64,000 nt of DNA from Candidatus Raymondbacteria bacterium RIFOXYA2_FULL_49_16 (GTDB lineage Bacteria; Fibrobacterota; OXYB2-FULL-49-7; XYB2-FULL-49-35): positions 53,723 to 117,722 of the forward strand of contig MFYT01000021.1 of assembly GCA_001789205.1 (NCBI GenBank), read 5' to 3'. A program made the translations under genes and the position numbers. A model generated the notes under the pieces. That model ran no database searches. It was not told the origin of the DNA and saw nothing but the letters and a program-made list of their open reading frames with translations. Numbering within the stretch: the stretch's first letter is position 1; the number at the start of each line of letters is the position of its first letter. Of the stretch, positions 26,318 to 35,599 are shown one piece after another.

Positions 26318-27886
26318 TTATTTTATCAAACACATCTTTTTACTTGAAACTCGTGTGCCCATAACCGCTGTTATTATGAAAAGGCCTGCAGGCAGGCGCG
26401 AACAATCCACAATTGCTGTTTCAGCCGCCGTCTCTGGAAAGACCATGACCAGCGAACCCTTCAAGTCATAAATTCTAATGGCAGCCTTGCCTGTTTTGCC
26501 GGTGAAATGTATCACAGCGTGCGCATTGAATGGATTTGGATGAATAGCAAAATCAAATATGGTCGATTGATATGCATGCGGGACCCTATGATTAATGGAA
26601 GAGTATCCACAACCATCTGCGCCGAATTCGTCCGCACCTATGTCCGGGTGCTCGTCCCGTAGGCAACCATCAATGTCTTCAGTGGCCTCAGGGAACACCA
26701 GGCCCGCATCCCGTACGGCTTCCGCTTGCGAAGTAAGATGAAGGTTTCCAGTAGATACGTCACTAAACCACGATACCGCGGTATTGTGTATATTATGCGA
26801 GGTGTCGGGAAAACCACCGCTATTGACGGATACGTTTCCCGTCATAATATTGTTTTTAATCTCAACGCTGGCGCTGTTCTCAAGGTATATGGCGTCAGTA
26901 TACGGCTGGCCTGAAATTCGGGAAGTATAAATAGTATTATTATAAATTTTTACCCGGTTTGCGTCGCATATTTCCATGGTCCTTCCCACGCCGGCTACAA
27001 CGAAATTATTGCGTATGATCCCGTCATTCACATGAAAGCTCGTGGCGTTCTGCGGATTGCCAAAGGCTATGCTCCGGTCGCAATTAACGATGATGTTGTT
27101 CTCTACAATGACATTGCTGCTATGGTTCCATATGAAAATGGCGGCACGGCCCCCTCCTGTGGTACCGCGAATGCTTTCAAAAACATTGTTCCTGAACACC
27201 CATGTTCCCAATCCCATGCAATCAATGGCTGCAATATAATCCCCATTCATGTAATAACCGGCCGGGTGCACTGTATCGCATGCAAAGTAGCAGTATTTTA
27301 CCTCTCCTTCAAAGGCCCGCTCAGTATCCAACGCGCCTCCTGAGACCTTGATTGCCCGTTCACCGATGTTATAAAAATGCACATTATAAATACATAGGTT
27401 GCGCTGTTCCCACGTAGGAGAGACACTAATACCGTTGAATCCAGCGTCCTCAAAGGTAACATGCGCAAGTGTAATTTTGGAACAATCCCTGAATCCAAAC
27501 AGATGCTTGCAGGAATCCTCATCGCGCGTATCAAACCCAATCCCCCGGAACCGCACATCCAGGGGGTTTCCCGTGAGACCGCGGATGACCACATTGACGG
27601 CCCCGGAATCAACAATAAGCGCGCTATTTACCGAGCTTGTTCGAATCTGATAGGTGCCAGGGCTGATATATAGTACATACTTTCTGTCTTTGAAATCTTG
27701 TATCCGGTGGAATTTTGAGTATAAATCGTCGACATCGCCGGCTTTTACCGTATCGCGCACCACATCTCCGGTCATTGTATCGGGGAATACGGGGATGCCC
27801 CAGAAAGGAGCAATGGCCGCGCCACCAAAGGTTACAAAAAGACCGGTAATCAGCACCGCGGATATCATTAAGAATTTATGTGTCAT
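26318..27886 (-). CDS. Exported right-handed beta-helix protein with sorting tail
   Basis: 522 aa. Signal peptide (FLMISAVLITGLFVTFGGAAIA), then about 340 residues with parallel beta-helix periodicity, seen in runs such as VIVENNIIVNC, GIIRNNFVVAG, VKIYNNTIYTS and VEIKNNIMTGN. An ADEFGADG element ends the helix. The sorting domain covers about 435-522 (IHPNPFNAHAVIHFTG, IYDLKGSLVMVF, end SKKMCLIK). Such proteins are pectate-lyase-like polysaccharide lyases or binding proteins; catalytic residues are not identifiable here. It starts 22 bp after its paralogue and shares its architecture. Confidence 0.8.
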   Translation of the reverse strand: MTHKFLMISAVLITGLFVTFGGAAIAPFWGIPVFPDTMTGDVVRDTVKAGDVDDLYSKFHRIQDFKDRKYVLYISPGTYQIRTSSVNSALIVDSGAVNVVIRGLTGNPLDVRFRGIGFDTRDEDSCKHLFGFRDCSKITLAHVTFEDAGFNGISVSPTWEQRNLCIYNVHFYNIGERAIKVSGGALDTERAFEGEVKYCYFACDTVHPAGYYMNGDYIAAIDCMGLGTWVFRNNVFESIRGTTGGGRAAIFIWNHSSNVIVENNIIVNCDRSIAFGNPQNATSFHVNDGIIRNNFVVAGVGRTMEICDANRVKIYNNTIYTSRISGQPYTDAIYLENSASVEIKNNIMTGNVSVNSGGFPDTSHNIHNTAVSWFSDVSTGNLHLTSQAEAVRDAGLVFPEATEDIDGCLRDEHPDIGADEFGADGCGYSSINHRVPHAYQSTIFDFAIHPNPFNAHAVIHFTGKTGKAAIRIYDLKGSLVMVFPETAAETAIVDCSRLPAGLFIITAVMGTRVSSKKMCLIK

Positions 27887-27907
27887 ATAAAAACCTCTTT
27901 CACGTAT

Positions 27908-29536
27908 CTATTTTAACAGTATTGCCCGTTTTATCAGCTTTTGGCTTCCAGCAGCCACCTTGGCAATGTACATTCCAGACGGAAGGCTATTCGCGTTCCA
28001 TACAATACCCTCGCCAAACCGCGAACCACTGGCCAAAAGCCGCTCCACGATATTTCCGGCAATGCCATAAATCACTAATTCGCATTTTTCCCAAGGGGCA
28101 ATGCCGCTGATCGTGACAATGGTATGCGGATTGAATGGGTTCGGCGTTATGTTCATATCCAAAAGACCTGTTTCTCCATGCCGCATCGTATGTGTTCCGG
28201 ACAGGGGAGCAAACTCATATGCTCCGGCAGAGGTTGATGCAGGCCGCAGCTTACCCAGTATGTCATCCAATACCTGTTCGAGACGGGCAACCGTATGGTT
28301 TTGCGACAGATTAAAATCATATGCGGCTGCATTGATGAACCAGCCGCTGTCCTGCGCCTGGATATTATTCAAAAAACTTGGGCAACTTGTGAGGCCACCG
28401 CTCAAATACAGGTTATTTTCGATGGGAAGACTGTTATGATAAGGAAGGACCACGACGCTGTCCTGCGCATCGAGCTCCAATGTTCCAAATGCGGCCGGTT
28501 CAGACTGCACAGGGTTCCATATGGTGTTATGGTAGGCGCCGCCTGTCCGGAGACTGTCGCCGAATTCAATTGCATAGTGATACAGATAGTTCGTGTCCGG
28601 ATCGTCGGAAACAATGACATTGTTCACAACCCACATGCTATCGCCGCCAAATCCCTCTATGGCAAGCCGTATGGGCTTGTTGTTGTTCACCAGCAGGTTT
28701 CTTTCCACGCGCACGTTAAAGGAGCTGTCCCACAGCAAAATGCCGCCCGAGTGGCCGAATAGCTTGGTCCGTTTTGAATTCCGTATGTTCAGAAAATAAT
28801 TGTCGCGAATAATCCAATTATTTCCCCGGTGGACATCAATACCCTGCGTTTCGTACACATTTTCCTCAAACAGTCCGTAGGCATATTCAAGCTTTGAACA
28901 TTCGAGGATCCCGTCCATGCTGCTGATGGGCTGTCCTCCGACTTTAATCATCTGACTGCCGCAATCACGAAGATATAGATTGTGGAAACGGATGTCTTTG
29001 GGATACCACCCTACTCTGCCATCCACCTTCAGCATTTTTCCGGGAAAATTGATCATGGACAGATCAGCCACGACAACATGTTCAACATTATAAAATTGGA
29101 AGGTCTGGTAAATTCCGCAACTGCTCGATCCGCCGTATTCCGTTGATTTCCAGAAATCCGAATCAATGGCAGGGTCTGCGCCAGCCAAAACCACGTCATC
29201 CCTGTTTCCTGTTTCCCCCCGAATGGTCAAGCAGGTCCGTGCGCCTGTCGTGCTGTTCGGCCCTATGGTCACCTGCCTGCAGCCTACGATGTATGGTTCC
29301 GGACTTGCCTTGATAATATAGGTCCTGTTGTCATATGATCCCACAACATTCAGAAAGGTTGCAAAGCTTATCGTATCTCCGTTGCCGTTATGAGAAACCC
29401 AGACAATTGTGTTGCCAGGGCAGCCGGGATGGCTCAAGACATTTTCCGTGTGCCATTGTGCGCAGTTACAGGTATCCGGTGGCCACACAACATCAGGATA
29501 AGATAAAGAAACCAGAAGGAATAAAAGAACTCCCAT
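27908..29536 (-). CDS. Exported right-handed beta-helix protein with sorting tail (paralogue)
   Basis: 542 aa with an AAGGGGG ribosome site. A short signal peptide (MGVLLFLLVSLSYP) is followed by a parallel beta-helix region (about 60-400: HVVVADLSMIN, NWIIRDNYFLNI, VRVERNLLVNN, MWVVNNVIVSD). It ends with an AGAYEF closing element and a sorting domain (about 455-542, NITPNPFNPHTIVTISG, IYGIAGNIVERL, end KLIKRAILLK). It is paralogous to the downstream gene and likely transcribed with it. Secreted polysaccharide lyase or glycan-binding roles are possible; no catalytic motif is claimed. Confidence 0.8.
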   Translation of the reverse strand: MGVLLFLLVSLSYPDVVWPPDTCNCAQWHTENVLSHPGCPGNTIVWVSHNGNGDTISFATFLNVVGSYDNRTYIIKASPEPYIVGCRQVTIGPNSTTGARTCLTIRGETGNRDDVVLAGADPAIDSDFWKSTEYGGSSSCGIYQTFQFYNVEHVVVADLSMINFPGKMLKVDGRVGWYPKDIRFHNLYLRDCGSQMIKVGGQPISSMDGILECSKLEYAYGLFEENVYETQGIDVHRGNNWIIRDNYFLNIRNSKRTKLFGHSGGILLWDSSFNVRVERNLLVNNNKPIRLAIEGFGGDSMWVVNNVIVSDDPDTNYLYHYAIEFGDSLRTGGAYHNTIWNPVQSEPAAFGTLELDAQDSVVVLPYHNSLPIENNLYLSGGLTSCPSFLNNIQAQDSGWFINAAAYDFNLSQNHTVARLEQVLDDILGKLRPASTSAGAYEFAPLSGTHTMRHGETGLLDMNITPNPFNPHTIVTISGIAPWEKCELVIYGIAGNIVERLLASGSRFGEGIVWNANSLPSGMYIAKVAAGSQKLIKRAILLK

Positions 29537-29838
29537 TTCAATCCCCCTTTGCTAAACCGCCAACTTCTGTCCTTCTCAAAACAATGCCAAAAACAACCAG
29601 ATTTTCCGTAATTTAAGATAGCCCCTTTGCTTTCTCGATTTCAAGTTTGATTTTTAACTTTGGGTGGCATTTTATAGATTTAGGTTCCTTTCCAAAAGCC
29701 GTGCCGCTATTTTTCGCAGGTCTTCAATTTTATTTGTTTATTCTTTTAACCCATTCTGAAGCGCTTAGTTTTGAGAACAGATTGTGATGGCCAATGTCCA
29801 TGCAAATGCCCAGAAATGGTCACCACGTAAGCAAATCA
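29537..29838. other. Intergenic region without recognised features
   Basis: About 300 bp between the small membrane protein and the beta-helix gene. It is AT-rich, with no RNA gene, no convincing hairpin and no open frame resembling a protein. The promoter for the beta-helix genes should lie in its left part, but no clear -10/-35 pair was identified. Confidence 0.5.
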
Positions 29839-30204
29839 TTAATTCCATTTGGATCCCTTCTTTGTTTCTTTATTGTGCCAAAATATCTTCCCATATCGCG
29901 CAATCAGCCATAAGACCATCGGCCAGAAAATGGTATTTCGAATATCATGTACACTTGCCCACCATCGCCAAAACCCCAGGCTTGTTACGTCGTCGTACAT
30001 ATCAACAATTTCCCCGAGAAGCGACAGAGCAATAACCGCAAGCAAAGGGAACCACGACCGCAATGGTTTGCGAAAGGCCATAGCGACCCCAAGAAATGCA
30101 ATCAGGCCAACATATATATGCAGTGCGTCTCTCGACAACCCAACCGTTGAGACAATCCAGAGTTTTATGGCTTGCGCTGTAGAGGCATGGAATGTATTAA
30201 CCAC
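29839..30204 (-). CDS. Small integral membrane protein
   Basis: 121 aa with a GTG start preceded by AAAAAGG. Three membrane segments are visible: LHIYVGLIAFLGVAMAF, WFPLLAVIALSLLGEIVDMY and NTIFWPMVLWLIARYG. The acidic GEIVDMYDD and WWASVHDIRNT segments between helices look conserved in a small-protein family present in many bacteria. It lies 11 bp after the GNAT gene and is probably co-transcribed with it. No function is known. Confidence 0.6.
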   Translation of the reverse strand: MVNTFHASTAQAIKLWIVSTVGLSRDALHIYVGLIAFLGVAMAFRKPLRSWFPLLAVIALSLLGEIVDMYDDVTSLGFWRWWASVHDIRNTIFWPMVLWLIARYGKIFWHNKETKKGSKWN

Positions 30205-30215
30205 GTGTCGCCTTT

Positions 30216-30665
30216 TTACAGTCCTTTCTTGGGAAGATTTTCATGCATTACTTTGCCCATGCTTATACATTCGTTTTTAGTATAGCCATTGGCAACATAA
30301 AACCCCAAAACCTTTTTATTGGCTTGAATCACCTGAAGATTGATTTTAACGCAACCCAGGCCCGCTAATGCCAATTCAGCATGTTTGAGCAATGCAGCGC
30401 CAACCCCCTGTTTCTGCATAACAGGCAATACCGCAAGCGAATAAATCCACCCTCTATGGCCGTCGTACCCAGCCATGACAGTACCGATGACCGTATCGCC
30501 CTGCAGCGCCACAAAGAACAGGCCATCGGCAACCTGGATCTTTTTATCGATCGCAATGCCCGGGGCATTGTAAGCAGTTGTATAGTTGAAAACATTCTGC
30601 CACAAGCAGATCACCTGATCCCTGTGTCTCAGATTATCGTAGGCGATTATATTGATTTGTTTCAT
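30216..30665 (-). CDS. GNAT-family N-acetyltransferase
   Basis: 149 aa from ATG 30665; an in-frame GTG two codons upstream is better spaced from AAGGA and is an equal alternative. The GNAT fold shows in FFVALQGDTVIGTVMAGYDG (beta 3-4), the acetyl-CoA loop VLPVMQKQGVGAALLKHAE (Q/R-x-x-G-x-G/A) and VLGFYVANGYTKNE near the end. It transfers an acetyl group to an amine of an unknown substrate. It resembles the YpeA-like subgroup. It forms a likely two-gene operon with the small membrane protein. Confidence 0.85.
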   Translation of the reverse strand: MKQINIIAYDNLRHRDQVICLWQNVFNYTTAYNAPGIAIDKKIQVADGLFFVALQGDTVIGTVMAGYDGHRGWIYSLAVLPVMQKQGVGAALLKHAELALAGLGCVKINLQVIQANKKVLGFYVANGYTKNECISMGKVMHENLPKKGL

Positions 30666-30743
30666 TTTCACTTGTAATCCTTTTTGCAATAGGTTAATAT
30701 AAATTTATCCAATACACGGAATTAAACAGGGAAAAGAGTGTGT

Positions 30744-30762
30744 TTATCGCCCGAGGCGATAA
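30744..30762. terminator. Perfect 8-bp hairpin between the GNAT and 4Fe-4S genes
   Basis: TTATCGCC and GGCGATAA form an 8-bp perfect stem with loop CGA. It lies 100 bp beyond the stop of the minus-strand gene ending at 30864. It may terminate the long minus-strand locus; no long U-tract follows on either strand. Confidence 0.45.
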
Positions 30763-30863
30763 TAGCTGCAACGGACGACAGAAATACGAAGAGTGGTTAT
30801 TGTAGCCATTTGACAGGAATAATATACATTAATTGGTGCTGGATGTCAAAACGAACTAAGCGT

Positions 30864-31583
30864 TTATCTCCATTTTGTCCCTGGTGCCTTTTTCCCCTTT
30901 GGGCACACTGCCGCGCAGATCCCGCACAGACTTACCTTTTCATTCATATGCTTCAGAGACAACTCCCTCGCTGTATCACGGCATTTAAAAGCATCATAGA
31001 AAAGGTCGCGGTCTGTCTGGATGTTCCACTCCCTGCCGTTTGCCGCCTGAGCCGGACATTTGGTAACACAAATGGTACAGTCCCCGCATTTGCAGGACTC
31101 AATGAACACACCTGTTTCAAATAGCTTCTCCTGCACAAGAATAGTCGCAAGCCTGACCCTGGGCCCAAATTTCTCTGTAACAAGCAGGGCGGTCTTGCCT
31201 ATCCAGCCAAGACCAGCACGCGTTGCAGCCATTTTATGCGAAAACGGCGTGCGCAGGTTTTCAAAATATGACGCATCGAGCTCTGAATCCTGCCAGGTCG
31301 GTTTTATGGGCTGGTTCTTAATATTCGCACGATCAAAGGATGCGGAGACAGAGTTAATTACTTGGCTTAATTCCGCGTTGATGGTGCGATAATGGTCCAG
31401 ATATGTCCTGTTGGGACCCTGTTTGATTGCATCGATAATGACATCATCGAGCTTACGGGCAAAAACCAACGCATACTGGTATTCCCGATAGGGCTCGGAA
31501 AGAAGACCTTCCACGTCCGCAAAACCCGTTGCATACAGGTCGGGAAAAGGAAGGGCTGATGCAATGAGTGATTGAATGTCCAT
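30864..31583 (-). CDS. 4Fe-4S double-cluster protein related to epoxyqueuosine reductase
   Basis: 239 aa. Two iron-sulfur motifs are visible: CKCGDCTICVTKCP (about 166-179) and CGICAAVCPKG near the C-terminus, with a further Cys in FKCRDTAREL. The segment AGLGWIGKTALLVTEKFGPRVRLATIL is characteristic of the QueG (epoxyqueuosine reductase) family. It is much shorter than QueG and lacks the HEAT-like C-terminal extension, so it may be a distinct reductase. It starts 14 bp after the sulfatase. It lacks a radical-SAM CxxxCxxC motif and so is not an anaerobic sulfatase-maturating enzyme. Confidence 0.78.
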   Translation of the reverse strand: MDIQSLIASALPFPDLYATGFADVEGLLSEPYREYQYALVFARKLDDVIIDAIKQGPNRTYLDHYRTINAELSQVINSVSASFDRANIKNQPIKPTWQDSELDASYFENLRTPFSHKMAATRAGLGWIGKTALLVTEKFGPRVRLATILVQEKLFETGVFIESCKCGDCTICVTKCPAQAANGREWNIQTDRDLFYDAFKCRDTARELSLKHMNEKVSLCGICAAVCPKGKKAPGTKWR

Positions 31584-31597
31584 GGATAAAACCAGGC

Positions 31598-33112
31598 CTA
31601 TAAATTTCTCGGCAATCTGAGGTCCTTGCCCCGTACTGGCTCGGTCATTTCTATTCCCGTGTCATAATCAAGCTGCCGGGGTTCGTATTCCTCGTTCTCC
31701 CGCTGACGGGTCATACCAGTATATTCCCAGGTGGGTTTGGATGCGTCAGTACGCCACGGTCGGCGTTCCCAGTAATATCCCCGAAATGGATCACGGGTAT
31801 CATTCATCCATTTCAGGAGCCGGTCGTGGAGCCGATTGCGTTCGGCAATGCATCCAGGCGCAAGAATAAGGTTCTTCATCTCATGCGGGTCATTTTCAAT
31901 ATCGTAGAGTTCATCGCTTGTCAGCAGGTTGACCACCAGTTTGTATTTGCCGTCAAAGGTCGCGCGTATGGGTTGGAAACCACCATAGCCGTCGTGGTCA
32001 GTCTCGTACCTGCCATATTCCATGAATATTGCATCGTTCACGCGTACCTTTGGATCGGCAAATGCAGCAAGGGCTGATACGCCGTCAAATGCCTTGGACA
32101 CAGGCAAACCAGCGGCAGCCATGATTGTTGGCGCAAGATCAATGTGTGAAAAAGGCTGGGACGTGGCTGCGCTGCCTGGGGTGACACCGGGCCAGGAGAC
32201 AATAAAGGGAATACGCGTGACCTCGTCGTACATGGCAGGCCCTTTGTTTGTTATATGGTGCGCGCCAAAGGCATCGCCGTGATCGCTGGTGTAAATGACC
32301 AGGGCGTCGGGCGTATGAGTCCAGATGGCATTGAGCACGCGTCCAATCTCACTGTCAACAAAGGAATTGCTGTTCAGATGGCCATCCTGCACAAAGGTCT
32401 TGGGATTCTTTTCTCCAAGCCGCTTGCCCGCCCATATACGATGATGCTCGGGTTTGTCAGCAAGGGAATCAGCGACATTCTCTGTTGCGGGAAAGGTATA
32501 ATCGTCGTACATATGGTTGTACGGCTCAGGACACAGAAAAGGCTGGTGGGGTTCGTCGTACGATACGGTGAGAATAAAATCTTCTTTTCTGTGCTTTTCG
32601 AGAAAATCAATTGCCCGGTTGGATACGCGATGGCCAAAGGTAAATTCAGCGGTCATTCCCGGCTCGTGCGAGGTTTCGTAAATGCGGGACTTCACCCTTT
32701 CAGCCGGCGTAAGCTCTTCGATGTAGTTACGCATGTCGTACCAATAGACAGGGTCCCAGCCGTCGGGACATTTTCCAAGCCCGAAATAGTCGCTGCCATC
32801 AAGGTGCCATTTACCAATGTACGCGGTATGAAACCCATGGTCTTTCAAACGGCGGCCAATAGTTTGCACATTGTCGCCCAATCCTTGGTTGTTGGCCCAT
32901 ACACCATTAAAGTGCGGCCAGGTGCCCGTGAAAATGGCTGAGCGCGCAGGACCGCATACGGGCTGGCAGGTATAGGCGCGGTCAAAACGCACACCCTTTG
33001 CGGCCAGCGTATCGAGAGAGGGTGTCTTCATGTCCGGATTGCCATAGCATCCCACCATGTCCCATCGCTGGGTGTCAGTCATGATCAGGACAATACGGTT
33101 GGCTTTTTTCAT
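31598..33112 (-). CDS. Type I sulfatase (Cys-type), cytoplasmic
   Basis: 504 aa from ATG 33112, which has GGAGAAACC upstream; the frame extends 31 codons further but without family similarity. The sulfatase signature C-G-P-A-R begins at Cys53 (PVCGPARSAIFTG), which must be converted to formylglycine. A metal-binding Asp13 lies in IMTDTQRWD, and the second metal site is VIYTSDHGDAFGAH. No signal peptide is present, so it probably desulfates an imported substrate. It hydrolyses sulfate esters, typically on sugars. It lies in the long minus-strand locus with deacetylase, transporter and isomerase. No maturase gene (FGE or anSME) is in the window. Confidence 0.9.
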   Translation of the reverse strand: MKKANRIVLIMTDTQRWDMVGCYGNPDMKTPSLDTLAAKGVRFDRAYTCQPVCGPARSAIFTGTWPHFNGVWANNQGLGDNVQTIGRRLKDHGFHTAYIGKWHLDGSDYFGLGKCPDGWDPVYWYDMRNYIEELTPAERVKSRIYETSHEPGMTAEFTFGHRVSNRAIDFLEKHRKEDFILTVSYDEPHQPFLCPEPYNHMYDDYTFPATENVADSLADKPEHHRIWAGKRLGEKNPKTFVQDGHLNSNSFVDSEIGRVLNAIWTHTPDALVIYTSDHGDAFGAHHITNKGPAMYDEVTRIPFIVSWPGVTPGSAATSQPFSHIDLAPTIMAAAGLPVSKAFDGVSALAAFADPKVRVNDAIFMEYGRYETDHDGYGGFQPIRATFDGKYKLVVNLLTSDELYDIENDPHEMKNLILAPGCIAERNRLHDRLLKWMNDTRDPFRGYYWERRPWRTDASKPTWEYTGMTRQRENEEYEPRQLDYDTGIEMTEPVRGKDLRLPRNL

Positions 33113-33222
33113 GGTTTCTCCAGGTTGAGTAACAGATGCAGGAATAAAATACGTTTTTGAAAGAAACCGTTTAAATGGAAAACCGTGTGCTGGCGGCTGT
33201 TGCATTAACGCGGATAGTCTTA

Positions 33223-33388
33223 GAGCCTGTTTGAAAAGTCCTTCCTAGCGTCGCCCGGCTGCGAACGGCCGTCTGCTGCGTTGCGCTCCCTCACCGTATC
33301 GCAGAAAGGATACGCTTCGGTCGCGCGCCTTGCATCCGTCCATTCTCGCACGGGCTTTGGCCGACGGCCGGACTTCTCAAACAGGCTC
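33223..33388. mobile_element. 166-bp inverted-repeat element (MITE-like) with TTA target duplication
   Basis: The ends AGAGCCTGTTTGAAAAGTCC (33222-33241) and GGACTTCTCAAACAGGCTCT (33370-33389) are reverse complements with one mismatch. TTA occurs directly outside GAGCC on the left (33220-33222) and directly outside GGCTC on the right (33389-33391), consistent with a 3-bp target-site duplication. No gene fits inside. The interior is GC-rich compared with its flanks. The right TTA is also the stop codon (TAA) of the esterase gene on the minus strand, so the element sits exactly at that gene's end. It is probably mobilised in trans by a transposase not present here. Confidence 0.7.
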
Positions 33389-35599
33389 TTATCGTGTTCC
33401 CGAACGGTCCAGGATATCACCGGCACGTATGCGCTTCTCAAACCAGTCGGCCATGTCCTGATCTTGTGCGCCAGCTTTAATCTTCAAATTCCCATTTTTG
33501 TCCAATTGGTTATATACCTGCCGAGACCATCCAAACGCCGTCTCCAAGTCTTTTTGCCTCAGCGGTGTCCGTTCGTTTGAACCGCCGGCTTTACTGTATA
33601 TATTGAACCATGCGTCCCCGCCGCCAATATAAACGGCACAGGGAAACGACAACCCGGGCATCATGGTCAGGTCAGCGTATTTACCAACCCCGTATGCCCA
33701 TGTGGCCTGGTGCCACTGTTCTGTTCTGGGCCGTCCATAGGCCATGTGCCTGAAATTCCTGTGGCCCGTGGGCTTGTGCATCCAGGAATAGAGCTGTTGC
33801 TTTGTCCCTGCCATTGAAACGCGGTCGTCCATCATGGCCGTGATAAGCGCGGCCATGCCGCCGATGTCCTCGCCAACAACGCCGATCTTCGCGGTATCGC
33901 ACCAGTAAGGTACCAGGTGCAGATAATCAACCAAACGTTTGATATCGTAATACATGAGCCCCAGCGTGGGCGCGCCAAACGCCCGGACCCACTGGTTGCT
34001 GACAAAATCAGGGGCAATGAACTGGCCAGCCTTTGATGCATGGTTTATGCGGTTATCGCCCGTGCCCCTGAACGTGGCGCTGACCACGGCATATCCTTTG
34101 GTCTCAAGCGCTTTTTTCATTCCCTGAAGGCCCTGGCTGCCTTCGGGTGATACCAGTATAAAAACAGGCACACGGATCCCGTTTTCCCGGGGAACATTGG
34201 AAACCGTAAAATCAAGTGTACAACTTGAGTCAATACGGATTGCGTTTGCCGTAGGATCAAAAGTGACGGCCTTTGAGGGCAGACCCCTGAAGGCATCGGC
34301 TGCAATGCCTGCACGCGTACGGGTGAGAAGCGTGTCCAGGGCGTTACGGGTCATTGGGGGTGATATGCCGGAAAGCCACATGCGCCCAAGTCTGTATTGC
34401 AGCCAGGCCGCGTTGTTCTCATACGGATCAGCAAGCCACCCAAACGCCCCTTCATGGACCAATGCCCGGCCGCTGATATCGCCGATATCTTCCGGCTCCT
34501 TGTCAATTGGCGTCGCGCAGCCTGTCGGAGCTCCGTCATTCCCTTTAAAGTGCACATTGAAAAATTTCAGGGCAATGACCTGTTTGGCCTGGTCATAATT
34601 GTGCTTTCCAATGTTCGCGAACCTGCAATGGGTCTTTGCCTTTCCAGCTCCGTACAGGTCCCAGATTGGAGCTATTCTGGAATCCCAGTCCCGCGCATCC
34701 ATTGCTTCCCTGTATCCAAAGGGTTCAATGGCCTCGGCAATCATGCAGTATGGCCTAGGCGCATTCATGGCCATGTACTGCCATTGGTCGCCATACAATC
34801 CAACAAAGGGAAGTATATCGCATGCAGGCATGGGCCGTTCCCGGATAATGCTCATGCCCTGCATGGAACCGCACACGGGAACGCTGGCTTTGATGCGCGT
34901 GTCAATGGCGCTGAACCAGAACGTCGCTGTGCCGCCGCCCGAGCACCCAGTGGCGCCTATCTTTGATGTGTCTATGTCTGGTCTTCTATAGAGATAATCA
35001 ACCCCCCGCATAAGACTGCGCAGCTGCATCTGCGCCACGCCAAAGCCGAATGGCTCGCACAACTGGCCATAGTGGCCGTCGTGATTTCCCGGATGACAGT
35101 CGCATTCCGTGGAATACCCCATGTCGAAAAAAAGAACAACATACCCCTCTTTTACCATTGCGCGGGCCGCCCATGATTCCGTCTCTGTGGGCGAGTTTTT
35201 TCCCTGGGTCTCGTGGCCGGAATGAAAAATTATAGCGGAAAACGTGGGGCCGCCCAAGGCTGGCAGATAGAGAAGGGCGGTCGCGAAATATCCCGCGACA
35301 ATGGGAATCGCAACTGGCCGGACAGAATACGTCCCGTGATCAACAACCGCTCCCTCGCGGACACCGGACAATGGATCTGATTTTTCAAGAGAAAGTGCGC
35401 TTGCCATGCCAGACCGTATCTGGTCCTGAATGGAATCCCATGCAGCGCTTGTGGCAGGCGTTTTGTCCGCGTGCGGCGGCAGCTGACAACCTGCCCATGC
35501 GCTGTACCAGTTGTTGAATGATGCGCACGACCCGGATTTTGCGTATATAGCAGGGCAGACCGCGATTAAAAATACAAAAAAATGACCCACGGATTTCAT
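33389..35599 (-). CDS. Exported two-module alpha/beta-hydrolase, without sorting tail
   Basis: 736 aa from ATG 35599, which overlaps the stop of the upstream deacetylase gene (ATGA); an ATG two codons earlier is an alternative. The signal peptide is FFVFLIAVCPAIYA. Module 1 (about 70-370) has a Ser nucleophile elbow GCSGGG (Ser220) and resembles acetyl-xylan-esterase-type hydrolases. Module 2 (about 455-715) has the strand-turn-helix KIGVVGEDIGGMAALI, with Asp578 where Ser is usual. Two paralogues here (45452-47878 and 49109-51532) have the same layout and continue into a sorting tail after AGDI-NR; this one ends at AGDILDRSGTR, at the edge of an inserted element. The likely substrate is an acylated polysaccharide. 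Confidence 0.8.
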   Translation of the reverse strand: MKSVGHFFVFLIAVCPAIYAKSGSCASFNNWYSAWAGCQLPPHADKTPATSAAWDSIQDQIRSGMASALSLEKSDPLSGVREGAVVDHGTYSVRPVAIPIVAGYFATALLYLPALGGPTFSAIIFHSGHETQGKNSPTETESWAARAMVKEGYVVLFFDMGYSTECDCHPGNHDGHYGQLCEPFGFGVAQMQLRSLMRGVDYLYRRPDIDTSKIGATGCSGGGTATFWFSAIDTRIKASVPVCGSMQGMSIIRERPMPACDILPFVGLYGDQWQYMAMNAPRPYCMIAEAIEPFGYREAMDARDWDSRIAPIWDLYGAGKAKTHCRFANIGKHNYDQAKQVIALKFFNVHFKGNDGAPTGCATPIDKEPEDIGDISGRALVHEGAFGWLADPYENNAAWLQYRLGRMWLSGISPPMTRNALDTLLTRTRAGIAADAFRGLPSKAVTFDPTANAIRIDSSCTLDFTVSNVPRENGIRVPVFILVSPEGSQGLQGMKKALETKGYAVVSATFRGTGDNRINHASKAGQFIAPDFVSNQWVRAFGAPTLGLMYYDIKRLVDYLHLVPYWCDTAKIGVVGEDIGGMAALITAMMDDRVSMAGTKQQLYSWMHKPTGHRNFRHMAYGRPRTEQWHQATWAYGVGKYADLTMMPGLSFPCAVYIGGGDAWFNIYSKAGGSNERTPLRQKDLETAFGWSRQVYNQLDKNGNLKIKAGAQDQDMADWFEKRIRAGDILDRSGTR

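Noticed and set aside
30864-31583. Anaerobic sulfatase-maturating enzyme next to the sulfatase
   Set aside because: The protein has two 4Fe-4S ferredoxin-type motifs and QueG-like sequence, but no radical-SAM CxxxCxxC motif.
32255-32941. 228-codon open frame on the plus strand
   Set aside because: Antisense to the sulfatase gene with its intact active-site motif.
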